Below, piece after piece: positions 7,866 to 16,506 of a stretch of 64,000 bases of DNA. Source of the DNA: Pseudomonas sp. SORT22. GTDB taxonomy: Bacteria; Pseudomonadota; Gammaproteobacteria; Pseudomonadales; Pseudomonadaceae. The stretch lies in NCBI RefSeq assembly GCF_018417635.1, contig NZ_CP071007.1:1302501-1366500 (forward strand), in the 5' to 3' direction. The notes beneath the pieces are model-generated. The model ran no database searches. It saw only the letters and a program-made list of their open reading frames with translations, and was not told where the DNA came from. The translations under genes and the position numbers were made by a program. Numbering within the stretch: the stretch's first letter is position 1; the number at the start of each line of letters is the position of its first letter.

Positions 7866-8888
7866 TCAATGCCGCTTGCGGATCGGCACCGGCACCGGCA
7901 CTTCCAGCCCGGGCGCTCCCAGCGGGTGGCTGCTGGCATCGAAGAAGTGCAATTGCAGCGTGGGCATATCGGCAAAGCGCTGCACGTAGTGCTGCTTCTG
8001 GCTGATGATCGAGGCTGCGCTTAACGGCCGGATGGCGATGGTCAGGTGCGCCGGGCGTGCTTGCTTGATCGCCTCCAGCAGGTGGCGGTCGGTGCTGTCC
8101 AGGTGCTGGCCGAAAATGCACAGGCCGCCTTGATGGCCGGCCAGTTCACCAAGCGCCCAGCTTAAGTAATCGGAACTGCGGATGGCCTTGAGCTTGTCGT
8201 CGCTGCTGCTTTCGTTGACGAACAGCGGCACATCACCGGGGGTGTTGACGGCAAAGCCGTCGAGCAACTGGCCGTCGCTGGCGCTGCGCTGGCGGGTGCT
8301 GCCGTCCTGCTGCTTGAGCAGGTGCAGGCCGCCGTGCAGGTACAGCAGGCGCGTGCCCGGGCCGCGAGTGCGGCGGATATCGAAGTTGCCGTCTTCGTCG
8401 AACAACTGCTGGAAACCTTCCGGCTTCTGGCTGGCGGCCCAATGGCAGATCAGGTCGTAGTTGCTGGAGTAGACGCTCTGGTAGTTGCCCAGCTCGCGGT
8501 TGATCTGTTGCAAGGTCTGGCTTGGCAGCATGCGCCAGGGGATGTGCACGCTGCGGATGGCGTGGATCAGCGCTTCCTTGATCGCGTAGTAGCGGTTCAG
8601 CGGCGCCGAGGAACTGATCGCCAGCGCGGCGTTGATCCGCACCGTGGTGTTCAGGGCACTGAGCACCGGTTCGAACAGCTCGCTGCCCAGCGACTTGAAC
8701 AGCGCCTGATCGCTCAGGTTCAGGGGCTTGTGCCGCACCCGCTGGGCCTCCTCGAACAGCGAGAAGTAGCTGAACGGCCGCCACAGTGCACGGCTGGCGC
8801 CATTGCCCAGCAGCAGGCCGCTGCAGGGGTGACTGGCGTTCAGGTCTGGCCAGTGGTTGAGGCTGGCGTCGAGGTCGGCGTGGGGCAT
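7866..8888 (-). CDS. DUF4917 / SIR2-like protein
   Basis: A 340-residue soluble protein matching the DUF4917 family. The sequence shows a SIR2-like set of motifs: a nucleotide-loop-like GLLLGNGAS at residues 24-32, SSNYD at 141-145 (the TxNxD-type motif) and LHGG at 184-187 (the catalytic His region). SIR2-like enzymes cleave NAD+, and several act in bacterial antiphage defence; whether DUF4917 proteins do either is inference. An in-frame ATG at 8915 would add nine residues; the ATG at 8888 starts the conserved sequence. It is not obviously connected to the sigma gene that follows, since the Fur-box region separates them. Confidence 0.75.
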   Translation of the reverse strand: MPHADLDASLNHWPDLNASHPCSGLLLGNGASRALWRPFSYFSLFEEAQRVRHKPLNLSDQALFKSLGSELFEPVLSALNTTVRINAALAISSSAPLNRYYAIKEALIHAIRSVHIPWRMLPSQTLQQINRELGNYQSVYSSNYDLICHWAASQKPEGFQQLFDEDGNFDIRRTRGPGTRLLYLHGGLHLLKQQDGSTRQRSASDGQLLDGFAVNTPGDVPLFVNESSSDDKLKAIRSSDYLSWALGELAGHQGGLCIFGQHLDSTDRHLLEAIKQARPAHLTIAIRPLSAASIISQKQHYVQRFADMPTLQLHFFDASSHPLGAPGLEVPVPVPIRKRH

Positions 8889-9000
8889 CGGGCATCTCTG
8901 TGGCAGGGCAGGCAATCGCCGGCGACTTTAGCATGCAACCGGTCTGTCATCAGCGTTGGCGACTATGCTGGATTCGCTGCGCAGCAAAGGAAGCCTGAAG

Positions 9001-10071
9001 ATGTTCAAAACCGTTAAACATGTATGTTGCCTGGCGCTATTGCCGCTGGCGGCGCTGGCCGAGGCCGGGCCGGGCACTGAATTGGCCAGGGCGCAGGGCA
9101 TTGCCTACCCGGCGGTGATCGCCCATCGCGGCGCCTCGTATGATGCACCGGAGTCCACGGCGCCGGCCTACCGGCTGGCACGGGAGCTGGGCGCCGATTA
9201 CCTGGAGCTGGACCTGCAACGCTCCAGCGACGGCGTGCTGGTTGCTGTGCATGACGATAACCTGCTGCGCACCAGCGACGTGGCCGAGCGCTTTCCCGAA
9301 CGCCAGGACCAGCCGGTGAGTGCCTTCACCCTGGCCGAGCTGAAATCCCTGGACGTCGGCAGCTGGTTCAACAAGGCCTACCCCGAACGTGCCCGGGCAA
9401 GCTTCAAGGGTTTGAAAATCCAGACCCTCGATGAAGTCATGGGCATCGCCGCGGCCAATCCGCAGCGCCAGCCCGGCTTGTACATCGAAACCAAGGTGCC
9501 GAACCTGTTTCCCGGTATCGAAGCCGACCTGAACAAAGCCCTGCAGGCCCGTGGCTGGCTCGAGCGGCCGGGCAGGGTGGTGCTGCAGAGCTTTGACCGC
9601 AACAGCCTGGCGCTGCTGCACCAGCACATGCCCCAGGTGCCCAAGGTGCTGTTGCTGTGGATCGGCAAGGGCAGCATCGAGCCCGCCTCGCAGCAGACCT
9701 TCGCCGAATCCGGTGAAACCGACAAGGCCGCCTTCTATGCCCGTCAGCAACCCCGGGACAAGGCCGAGTTCGTGCGCTGGCTGGATTACGCCAAGGCCGC
9801 CGGCGCCATCGGCACCGGACCTTCGGCGGCGCTGGCCGGGGGCGGCGCGCAGAGTTACGCCGACCTGGTGCAGCCGTGGATGAACCAGCTCAGCCACGAC
9901 AAGGGCCTGCTGGTGCACGTGTACACCGTCGATGAACCGGTGGATTTTCGCCAGGTGCTGGAGGCGGGTGTGGACGGCATCTTCAGCAACCGCAGCGGCC
10001 AGCTGCTGCGCTATCTGGGCCGCCCCAGTGCCCGCAGCGAGGCGCAGATCCTGCGTGCCGAGGGCTACTGA
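9001..10071 (+). CDS. glpQ: Periplasmic glycerophosphodiester phosphodiesterase
   Basis: A 356-residue GDPD-family enzyme that hydrolyses glycerophosphodiesters to glycerol-3-phosphate and an alcohol. A signal peptide (VCCLALLPLAALAEA) puts it in the periplasm. The catalytic barrel signature is clear: VIAHRGASYDAPESTAPAY with the catalytic His-Arg, then YLELDLQRSSDGVLVAVHD containing the metal-binding Glu-x-Asp and the second catalytic His. The C-terminal GLLVHVYTVDEP and GVDGIFSNRSGQLL are also family hallmarks. The ATG at 9001 is preceded by AAGGAAG and gives a proper signal peptide; an in-frame ATG at 8956 would not. Gene symbol by family and location, not unique identity. Confidence 0.85.
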   Translation: MFKTVKHVCCLALLPLAALAEAGPGTELARAQGIAYPAVIAHRGASYDAPESTAPAYRLARELGADYLELDLQRSSDGVLVAVHDDNLLRTSDVAERFPERQDQPVSAFTLAELKSLDVGSWFNKAYPERARASFKGLKIQTLDEVMGIAAANPQRQPGLYIETKVPNLFPGIEADLNKALQARGWLERPGRVVLQSFDRNSLALLHQHMPQVPKVLLLWIGKGSIEPASQQTFAESGETDKAAFYARQQPRDKAEFVRWLDYAKAAGAIGTGPSAALAGGGAQSYADLVQPWMNQLSHDKGLLVHVYTVDEPVDFRQVLEAGVDGIFSNRSGQLLRYLGRPSARSEAQILRAEGY

Positions 10072-10140
10072 GAGGCTGGCTGGCGCCGCGCGGCTGCCGT
10101 AGACTTCGCGCCTTGCACGGACTTTCAGGACACTGCCCCG

Positions 10141-10779
10141 ATGACCTTTTCGCTGCTGCTCGCGGTAATCGCTTCCGGTTTTATCTACGGTATTACCCCG
10201 GGCCCCGGCGTGCTGGCGGTGCTCGGCATTGGCGCCACCCGCGGGCGCCGCGCCGGCGCGGGGTTTCTTTGCGGGCACTTGCTCGGCGATGTGCTGTGGT
10301 GCAGTACCGCATTGGTGGCGATCGTCGGTGCCCGGCAAATCGGCAGTTCGGTGTTCGACATCCTCGGTGTGATCAGCGGCCTGTACCTGTTCTGGCTGGG
10401 CATGCGCGCCTTGCGCAGCCGCCCGGGCAGTGGCGACGGCGAGCAGGGGCCGGTGCGCAAGCCGTTCTGGCATGGCGTGGTATTTGGCCTGACCAACCCC
10501 AAGGCCTACCCGGTGGCGGTGGCGACGTTCACCGCCTTGCTCTCGAGCCGCGCCGAAGCGCTGGACTGGTCGATGCTGCCAGCCTTGATCGCCCTGAGCT
10601 TTGTTGGCGGCTTGCTGGCCTACCTGATTCTGATCGGCGTGGTCGGTGCCCGTCATGTGCGCACCCTGTACACCCGCTACGAGCTGTGGATCACCCGCGC
10701 CTGCGGGGTGATGTTCATTGGCTTTGCCGTCAATGCCCTGGCCCACGCCTTGCCGGGGCTGCTGCCGCGCAACAGCTGA
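10141..10779 (+). CDS. LysE/RhtB-family amino-acid exporter
   Basis: A 212-residue membrane protein with about six helices. The N-terminal ITPGPGVLAVLGIGATRGRRAG is the hallmark of LysE/RhtB translocators, and GVVFGLTNPKAYPVAVATFTALL is the usual central motif. It probably exports an amino acid or derivative. It lies 69 bases after the phosphodiesterase gene on the same strand and may be co-transcribed with it, without an obvious functional link. Confidence 0.88.
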   Translation: MTFSLLLAVIASGFIYGITPGPGVLAVLGIGATRGRRAGAGFLCGHLLGDVLWCSTALVAIVGARQIGSSVFDILGVISGLYLFWLGMRALRSRPGSGDGEQGPVRKPFWHGVVFGLTNPKAYPVAVATFTALLSSRAEALDWSMLPALIALSFVGGLLAYLILIGVVGARHVRTLYTRYELWITRACGVMFIGFAVNALAHALPGLLPRNS

Positions 10780-10807
10780 GGGCTGGCAGAAGGCCGCACA
10801 GGTATGT

Positions 10808-10826
10808 GAGAATGATATGAATTCCT
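10808..10826 (+). promoter_or_regulatory. Fur-box-like site upstream of second ECF sigma gene
   Basis: GAGAATGATATGAATTCCT matches the Fur consensus in its left half nearly completely, and the next bases (ATTC) extend the dyad. It ends 30 bases before the sigma gene ATG, where a Fur-controlled promoter would be expected. Confidence 0.6.
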
Positions 10827-10856
10827 ATTCATGTTCATCTTCCACGCCGGACCTTC

Positions 10857-11396
10857 ATGACTTCGCTCTCCATGCCCTGGACCGCCGCTGCTCCGGCCCT
10901 GCAGGCGGTCGTCGACGATCTGCTGGCCAATTACAGCGACCTGCGCCGTTACCTGTGCGGCCGTCTGCGCAACCCGGATGATGCCGCCGACATTGCCCAG
11001 TCAAGCTTTGCCCAGGCTTACGCCCATGCTCTGAACGCGCCAGTGGTCAACGCCCGGGCGTTACTGTTCCAGGCCGCGCGCAATCTGTGCATTGATCAGT
11101 ACCGGCGGCGCAGCAACGAGCTGGCGGCGCTGGAAGACTGGCTGAGCCGCGTCGATGTGCTGAGCCCCAGCGTCGAAGACATCATCATCGCCCGCGAGCA
11201 GCTGCAGCAATTGATCGAGCGTATCGAGCGCATGCCGCGCCTGCGCCGCGAGGTGTTCGTCCGTGTGCGTCTGCACGGCCAGCCCCATCGCCAGGTATGT
11301 GCTGAACTTGAGCTGTCGGCCAAGGCCGTAGAGCTGCACATCGCCCGGGCGGTGTTCGATTTGTCCGAGCTGAGCCTGGCGGCACGGCATGTCTGA
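10857..11396 (+). CDS. FecI-type ECF sigma factor (siderophore module)
   Basis: A 179-residue ECF sigma factor. Region 2 is visible (LRRYLCGRLRNPDDAADIAQSSFAQ, then NARALLFQAARNLCIDQYRRRS), and region 4 includes RMPRLRREVFVRVRLHGQPHRQVCAELELSAKAVELHIARAVF. By position it should drive the TonB receptor gene downstream, under control of the FecR-type protein whose start overlaps its end by 8 bases. A Fur-box-like site just upstream suggests induction in low iron. Confidence 0.85.
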   Translation: MTSLSMPWTAAAPALQAVVDDLLANYSDLRRYLCGRLRNPDDAADIAQSSFAQAYAHALNAPVVNARALLFQAARNLCIDQYRRRSNELAALEDWLSRVDVLSPSVEDIIIAREQLQQLIERIERMPRLRREVFVRVRLHGQPHRQVCAELELSAKAVELHIARAVFDLSELSLAARHV

Positions 11397-12357
11397 GTCG
11401 TCGCCGGTTTCTCCACGCAAGGTGCAGCAAGCCCTGACCTACCTGGCCGCGCTGAACAGCGACGACCCGCAGCGGGTGCAGCAGACACGTGGCCAGCTGG
11501 AGCGTTGGCGCGGCAAAAGCAGTGAGCACGAACGGGCCTGGCAAGAGGCCGAACAACGCTGGCAACTGGTGCATCGGCTGACCCCGCAACTGCGCACGGC
11601 AGTAACCCCGGAGCCGGTTAATCTCAGTCGTCGGCGTCTGCTGCGCCAGGGCGGCGGCTTGCTGGTGGCGGTGGCCGGGGCCAGTTGGCTGGGCTGGTTG
11701 TGGCGGCGTGCGCCGCAGTTCGATCGCCTGCTGCAAACCGTGCATGCCGAGCCGCCGCGGCAGGAGATTCTGCCCGATGGCAGCCAATTGTTGCTGGCGG
11801 CCGAAACCAGCTTGCGCATCGAGTACAGCAACGGCTTGCGCCAGGTGCGCCTGCTGCAGGGCAATGTCTATTTCGATGTGGCGCGCGAGCGCTTGCGACC
11901 GTTTTTGATCAGCACCCGCCTGGGCGAGGTGGAAGTGCTGGGCACGGCCTTCAGCGTCAGCGATCGCGGTGGCGAGATTCAGGTCGCGGTGGCTCGCGGG
12001 CGGGTCGAGGTGCGTGGCCTGCGTGAGGGCTCGCAGGTGTTGCAGGCGGGTGAGCGCATCAACCTCGACGCATATGGGCGCCTGCTCGCGCGCAGGGCTG
12101 ATGCGCATGCTGCAGCGAGTCTTGAGCATTGGCAGCGGGGCTGGTGGTCGTTTACCGATACGCCGCTGGCCGAGGTAATCGCCGAGGTCAACGCCTATGC
12201 CCTGCAACCGGTGACCCTCGCGGCTAGCGCCGCCCAGTTGCACCTGACCGGTAGCTTCCCCAGCAACCAGCCGGAAATGCTCCTGCAGGCGCTGCCGAAA
12301 ATCCTCCCGGTGAGCCTGGTCAACCAGGGGCAGCAGCGCACCCTGCAACGGCGCTGA
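11389..12357 (+). CDS. FecR-type anti-sigma regulator (siderophore module)
   Basis: A 322-residue inner-membrane regulator. The cytoplasmic N-terminal domain has the ERWRGKSSEHERAWQEAEQRWQ motif of FecR/DUF4880 proteins. It is followed by a short transmembrane segment (GGGLLVAVAGASWLGWLWRR, about residues 85-104) and a periplasmic FecR domain (QEILPDGSQLLLAAETSL ... LGTAFSVSDRGGEIQVAVARG). The C-terminal part is the region expected to bind the receptor STN domain. The ATG lies within the end of the sigma gene (8-base overlap), so the pair is translationally coupled. The receptor gene follows after 70 bases. Confidence 0.85.
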   Translation: MSESSPVSPRKVQQALTYLAALNSDDPQRVQQTRGQLERWRGKSSEHERAWQEAEQRWQLVHRLTPQLRTAVTPEPVNLSRRRLLRQGGGLLVAVAGASWLGWLWRRAPQFDRLLQTVHAEPPRQEILPDGSQLLLAAETSLRIEYSNGLRQVRLLQGNVYFDVARERLRPFLISTRLGEVEVLGTAFSVSDRGGEIQVAVARGRVEVRGLREGSQVLQAGERINLDAYGRLLARRADAHAAASLEHWQRGWWSFTDTPLAEVIAEVNAYALQPVTLAASAAQLHLTGSFPSNQPEMLLQALPKILPVSLVNQGQQRTLQRR

Positions 12358-12366
12358 AAATAATTT

Positions 12367-12396
12367 TGAGGGGTAACGCCGAGGTGGCCCGTCTTC
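12367..12396 (+). promoter_or_regulatory. Candidate iron-starvation ECF promoter of the siderophore receptor gene
   Basis: TGAGGGGTAA followed by CGTCTTC at the end of a 30-base block, the same arrangement as at 6237-6266 before the other STN receptor. It ends 31 bases before the receptor ATG, a plausible distance for a short leader. Identification is by comparison of these two sites only. Confidence 0.4.
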
Positions 12397-12427
12397 ATCG
12401 CTGAACCCACCTCTGCAAGGACAGATC

Positions 12428-14842
12428 ATGTCGCTTCCCCATGCCCGCCCGGCACACCCTGTGGCTTTTCCCGGCACCCTGCGTCGATTGGCGCTGGCCT
12501 GTGCCCTGGGCAGCGCCAGCCTGTTGCCGTTGAGCGCGGCCGATGCCGGCGCTCTGGCCGCCGATGCGCAGGCCTTGAGCCTGAACCTGCCGGGCCAGTC
12601 CCTGGAAGCCGCGGTGCATGCCCTGGCCCGCGAAGCCGGGGTGGCCATCGCCGCCGACAGCCAGTTGCTGGCTGGCCGTAGCGCCCCGGCCTTGCAGGGC
12701 CGGTTCACCTTGCAGCAGGCCTTGCAGCGCTTGCTGGCCAACAGTGGCCTGGTGGCCAGCGAAGAGAACGGCGTGATCATTCTGCGCAGCCTCGACAGCG
12801 ATGGCGCCCTGACCCTTGGCGAGCTGAACATCAACGCCAACAGCAACGCCAACGGCATCCCCGAGGCCTACAGCGGTGGCCAGGTCGCCCGTGGCGCGCG
12901 GCTGGGCATGCTGGGCAATCGCGAGGTGATGGAGACGCCGTTCAACGTCACCGCCTACACCGCCCAGCACATGGAGAACCAGCAAAGCGGCACGGTTGGC
13001 GCGGTGCTGCGCAACGACCCGTCGATCCGCTTCAGTACCGGCGAAGGCCACGCCTACGAGAACTTCATGATTCGTGGCTACTCCCTCGATTCCACCGAGC
13101 TTGCGCTGAACGGCCTGTACGGCCTGGCCCCAGACGGCCACGTGGCGACCGAGTTTCTGGAACGTGTCGAGGTGCTCAAGGGCCCCGGCGCCTTGCTCAA
13201 CGGCATGGCGCCCAACGGCGGTGTCGGCGGGGTGATCAACCTGGTGCCCAAGCGCGCCGGCGAAGCACCGCTGACGCGCCTGACCAGCAGCTACGTGTCC
13301 GACGGTTATGTCGCCAACCATATCGACCTGGGCCGGCGCCTGGGCGATGAGCAGCGTTTCGGCATCCGCTTCAACGGCGTCTACGGCAGCGGCGAAACCG
13401 GTGTCGACGAGCAGTCCAAGGACCGCACCCTGGCGTCGCTGGGCATGGACTATCGCGGCGATGGCTGGAAGCTCGAGCTGGACGCTTACGAAAGCCATGA
13501 AAAGCTCGAAGACGGCAGCCCGATGATGGCCGGCTTCAGCAAGCTGGGGCATGTCACCAAGGCGCCGAAACCGGACACCAACATCCTCGACGGCATCTAC
13601 GCCAAGCAAGTCAGCAAGGCCGTGGTGCTGCGCGGCGAATACGACCTCAACGATGACTGGACCGCCTACGCCAGCGTCGGCAGCGCCCGCACCCGCTACA
13701 AGGGCTTTCTCAATGGCACCCGGGTGATCGTCACCGGCGCCAACGGCGATGCCAGCGGCGAGACCTACAACCAGGCCGGCTACACCCACAGCCTGTCCAC
13801 CGAAGCCGGGGTACGTGGCAACTTCGTCACCGGCCCGGTGAACCACCAGGTGGTGTTGAGCACCACCTTGCTGCACCAGGACATCGGCCGCGCCGCCACC
13901 GTCACCAGCAAGAAATACGTGACCAACATCTACCACCCGGGCAAGCCGATCATTGCCGGCGATATCGGCTCCAGCGACAAGACCGGCGACAACACCCTGT
14001 CCAGCTTCGCCGTCGCCGACACCCTGGGCTTTATCGACGACAAGGTGCTGCTGACCCTGGGCGTGCGTTCGCAACGGGTGCGGCAGAAGATGAGCAACCC
14101 GGCCTACGACGAACGCGCCCTGACCCCGGCCCTGGGCCTTGTGCTCAAGCCCTGGGACGCGCCGGTGTCGCTGTACGCCAACTACATCGAAGGCCTGACC
14201 CAGGGCGGCATGGTCACCGACCTTGCCGCTGCCAACTACGGCGAGCAGTTCGCCCCGTACAAGGCCAAGCAGATGGAGGCCGGGGTCAAGTGGGACCTGG
14301 GCGACTTCACCCACACCCTCAGCGTGTTCCAGATCGAGAAGCCGAGCATGCTTCTGGACCGCGCCAGCAACCGTTACACCGACGATGGCGAGCAGCGTAA
14401 CCGTGGCGTGGAATGGAACCTGTTCGGCTCGCTGACCCCGAGTGTGCGCCTGCTCGGTGGCGTCACCTACACCCGCGCCGAACTGACCCGCACCGCTGGC
14501 GGCAGCTTTGACGGCAACACCGCCCGTGGCGTGCCGGCCTGGTCGGCCAACCTCGGCGCCGAGTGGGACACCCCCTGGATCCAGGGCCTGACCCTGACCG
14601 CGCTGGGCATCCACAGCAGCTCGCAATACCTCGATAGCGCCAACGACCTGAAGATCCCGCAATGGACCCGCTATGACCTCGGCGGTCGCTACAGCACGCG
14701 TATCCTCAGCAAGGACGTGGTGCTGCGCGCAAGCCTGGAGAACGTCGAGAACCGCGCCTACTGGGCCGGAGTGTTCAACGACGGTTACGCCACGGTCAGC
14801 GAGCCGCGCACGCTGAAACTCTCCGCCAGCATCGATTTCTGA
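12428..14842 (+). CDS. TonB-dependent siderophore receptor with signalling domain
   Basis: An 804-residue outer-membrane receptor. After the signal sequence comes an STN domain (QALSLNLPGQSLEAAVHAL ... ENGVIILRSL, residues about 50-120) that talks to the FecR-type protein. The plug (ETPFNVTAYTAQHMENQ, NDPSIRFSTG, FMIRGYSLDSTELALNGLYG, ERVEVLKGPGALLNGMAP) and a 22-strand-type barrel ending in IDF follow. The plug motifs are those of ferric-siderophore receptors of the FhuA/FpvA/FcuA kind. The exact ligand is not evident. The next gene, an Fes-like periplasmic esterase, hints at an ester-linked (catecholate-type) siderophore. The two genes are separated by only 7 bases, so they form one transcription unit. 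Confidence 0.88.
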   Translation: MSLPHARPAHPVAFPGTLRRLALACALGSASLLPLSAADAGALAADAQALSLNLPGQSLEAAVHALAREAGVAIAADSQLLAGRSAPALQGRFTLQQALQRLLANSGLVASEENGVIILRSLDSDGALTLGELNINANSNANGIPEAYSGGQVARGARLGMLGNREVMETPFNVTAYTAQHMENQQSGTVGAVLRNDPSIRFSTGEGHAYENFMIRGYSLDSTELALNGLYGLAPDGHVATEFLERVEVLKGPGALLNGMAPNGGVGGVINLVPKRAGEAPLTRLTSSYVSDGYVANHIDLGRRLGDEQRFGIRFNGVYGSGETGVDEQSKDRTLASLGMDYRGDGWKLELDAYESHEKLEDGSPMMAGFSKLGHVTKAPKPDTNILDGIYAKQVSKAVVLRGEYDLNDDWTAYASVGSARTRYKGFLNGTRVIVTGANGDASGETYNQAGYTHSLSTEAGVRGNFVTGPVNHQVVLSTTLLHQDIGRAATVTSKKYVTNIYHPGKPIIAGDIGSSDKTGDNTLSSFAVADTLGFIDDKVLLTLGVRSQRVRQKMSNPAYDERALTPALGLVLKPWDAPVSLYANYIEGLTQGGMVTDLAAANYGEQFAPYKAKQMEAGVKWDLGDFTHTLSVFQIEKPSMLLDRASNRYTDDGEQRNRGVEWNLFGSLTPSVRLLGGVTYTRAELTRTAGGSFDGNTARGVPAWSANLGAEWDTPWIQGLTLTALGIHSSSQYLDSANDLKIPQWTRYDLGGRYSTRILSKDVVLRASLENVENRAYWAGVFNDGYATVSEPRTLKLSASIDF

Positions 14843-14849
14843 GGTGACC

Positions 14850-16445
14850 ATGCAAATATTCAATCAATGGCGCTGCGCCCTGGCGCTGGCCCTGTGCATG
14901 AGTGGCAGCGCGATGGCCAGTAGCGGCAACCTCCTGCAACCTGGGCAAACCGTCAGCGCCAGCTTTGCCCAGGGCCAGCAATCGGTCTGGACCTTGCAGC
15001 TCAAAGCCGGCGACCTGGTTCAGGGGCGGCTGCAGGGCGATGCCAGCCTGCGCCTGCTCGATGCCCAGGGCCAACCTGTACGGCTGCTCATCGATGGCCA
15101 GGACCAGCCGCGCGAGTTCATTTTCATCGCCGAGCGCGATGGCGCCTATGGCCTGCGCGCCGAGGCGCTGGCCAGCCGCGCGCAAGCCACTTATGCACTG
15201 ACCCTGAAGCAAGTAATCGCGGCCAGCGAGCAGAAGCGCACGGCCGCCCCGTTGCCAAGCCCGACCCTGCGCGAGTTGCAGCAACAGCTGGCTCAGGGCG
15301 CGAGTACCGAAGCCTTCTGGCAGGCCCGTCAGCAGCAGGGCACGCCGATGGTCGAAAGCGTGGCAGACCAGCCCGGCATGGCCCTGGTGACCTTCCTCTG
15401 GCGCGGAGCGCGGGACAACGTGCGGGTGTTCGGCGCGCCCTCGGGCAATCATGATGAACTGCAACGCCTGGGCGACAGCGACGTGTGGTTTCGCAGCTAT
15501 CTGCTGCCGGCGTCTGCGCGCTTGAGCTACCAGATGGCCCCGGACGTGCCGGCCTCGGATGATCGGCGGATGATCCTCGCCAGCACCCGCCGCGATCCAC
15601 TCAACCCCAACGGCTTTGCCGATGGCAGCGGCGACCCGTTCCTCTCGCGCTCACGCCTGGAATTGGCGGCAGCGCCTGCGCAACCCTGGGTTGCCGAGCG
15701 TCCCGGCATTGCTCGGGGCAGCCTGGAACGCAAGGTGTTGAGCAGTAAATTGCTCGGCAACGAGCGTGACGTTTACCTGTACCGCCCGGCGCAGTGGCAG
15801 CCGGGCGCCAAGGGCCAGGGTTTGCTGGTGCTGTTCGATGCCCACGCCTATACCCGCCAGGTGCCGACCCCGACGATTCTCGACAACCTGATCGCCGATG
15901 GCCTGATCGCGCCGACCGCGGCGTTGATCATCGCCAACCCCAGTGACCTCAGCCGCCAGCAGGAACTGCCGCCCAACCCGCAGTTCGCCCGCTTCATGGC
16001 TGAAGAACTGATGCCCTGGGCGCGCCGGCAAGGTCTTGCGGCAGCGTCAGAACGCACGGTGGTGGCCGGTTCCAGCTACGGCGGCCTGGCGTCGGCCTAC
16101 CTGGGTCTCAAGCACCCGCAGCTGTTCGGCAATGTCTTGAGCATGTCCGGTTCCTACTGGTGGGGACGTGAGGGCGAAGAGCCGGGCTGGCTCACCCGCG
16201 AATACGTCAAGGCGCCCAGGCAAGCGCTGCGCTTTTACCTGCAGTCGGGCCTGTTCGAAGGGCCGAAAATCCTCGACACCAACCGCCATCTGCGTGACGT
16301 GCTGCTGGCCAAGGGGTATGCGGTGGAGCAGGTCGAGTACCCGGCCGGGCATGATTACCTGCAGTGGCGGGGCAGCTTGCCGTGTGGCTTGATCAGTTTG
16401 ATCGGCAACGTTGCGCAAGTGCCCGAGGCCTGTCAGCTCCGGTAA
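14850..16445 (+). CDS. Periplasmic Fes/IroE-like siderophore esterase
   Basis: A 531-residue alpha/beta hydrolase of the enterochelin-esterase group. A signal peptide (CALALALCMSGSAMA) points to the periplasm. The N-terminal half resembles the Fes N-terminal domain (ALVTFLWRGARDNVRVFG, DVWFRSYLLPASARLSYQM) preceded by a beta-rich PPC-like segment. The C-terminal esterase domain has the nucleophile elbow GSSYGG (Ser409) and a C-terminal His in AGHDYLQW (His501). Fes-type enzymes cut the trilactone backbone of enterobactin-like siderophores to release iron. Placement 7 bases after a siderophore receptor supports that role, with the ATG preceded by TGAGG. The actual substrate is unproven; a linear ester siderophore would also fit. 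Confidence 0.82.
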   Translation: MQIFNQWRCALALALCMSGSAMASSGNLLQPGQTVSASFAQGQQSVWTLQLKAGDLVQGRLQGDASLRLLDAQGQPVRLLIDGQDQPREFIFIAERDGAYGLRAEALASRAQATYALTLKQVIAASEQKRTAAPLPSPTLRELQQQLAQGASTEAFWQARQQQGTPMVESVADQPGMALVTFLWRGARDNVRVFGAPSGNHDELQRLGDSDVWFRSYLLPASARLSYQMAPDVPASDDRRMILASTRRDPLNPNGFADGSGDPFLSRSRLELAAAPAQPWVAERPGIARGSLERKVLSSKLLGNERDVYLYRPAQWQPGAKGQGLLVLFDAHAYTRQVPTPTILDNLIADGLIAPTAALIIANPSDLSRQQELPPNPQFARFMAEELMPWARRQGLAAASERTVVAGSSYGGLASAYLGLKHPQLFGNVLSMSGSYWWGREGEEPGWLTREYVKAPRQALRFYLQSGLFEGPKILDTNRHLRDVLLAKGYAVEQVEYPAGHDYLQWRGSLPCGLISLIGNVAQVPEACQLR

Positions 16446-16452
16446 TGGCTCG

Positions 16453-16506
16453 ATCGCGGGGCAAGCCCGCTCCTACCCATCTGTAGGAGCGGGCTTGCCC
16501 CGCGAT
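16453..16506. repeat. Inverted pair of P. putida-type REP sequences
   Basis: Perfect 24-base arms (16453-16476 and 16483-16506) around a 6-base loop, each arm carrying the REP core GCGGGGCAAGCCCGCTCC. It lies between the convergent esterase and SulP genes and encodes the last residues of the SulP protein. It may also act as a bidirectional terminator. Confidence 0.9.

Noticed and set aside
12395..14863. Long open frame (822 codons) antisense to the siderophore receptor
   Set aside because: It mirrors a complete receptor gene with clear motifs; its protein is low-complexity Ala/Gly/Val/His-rich, the usual artefact of GC-rich antisense frames.
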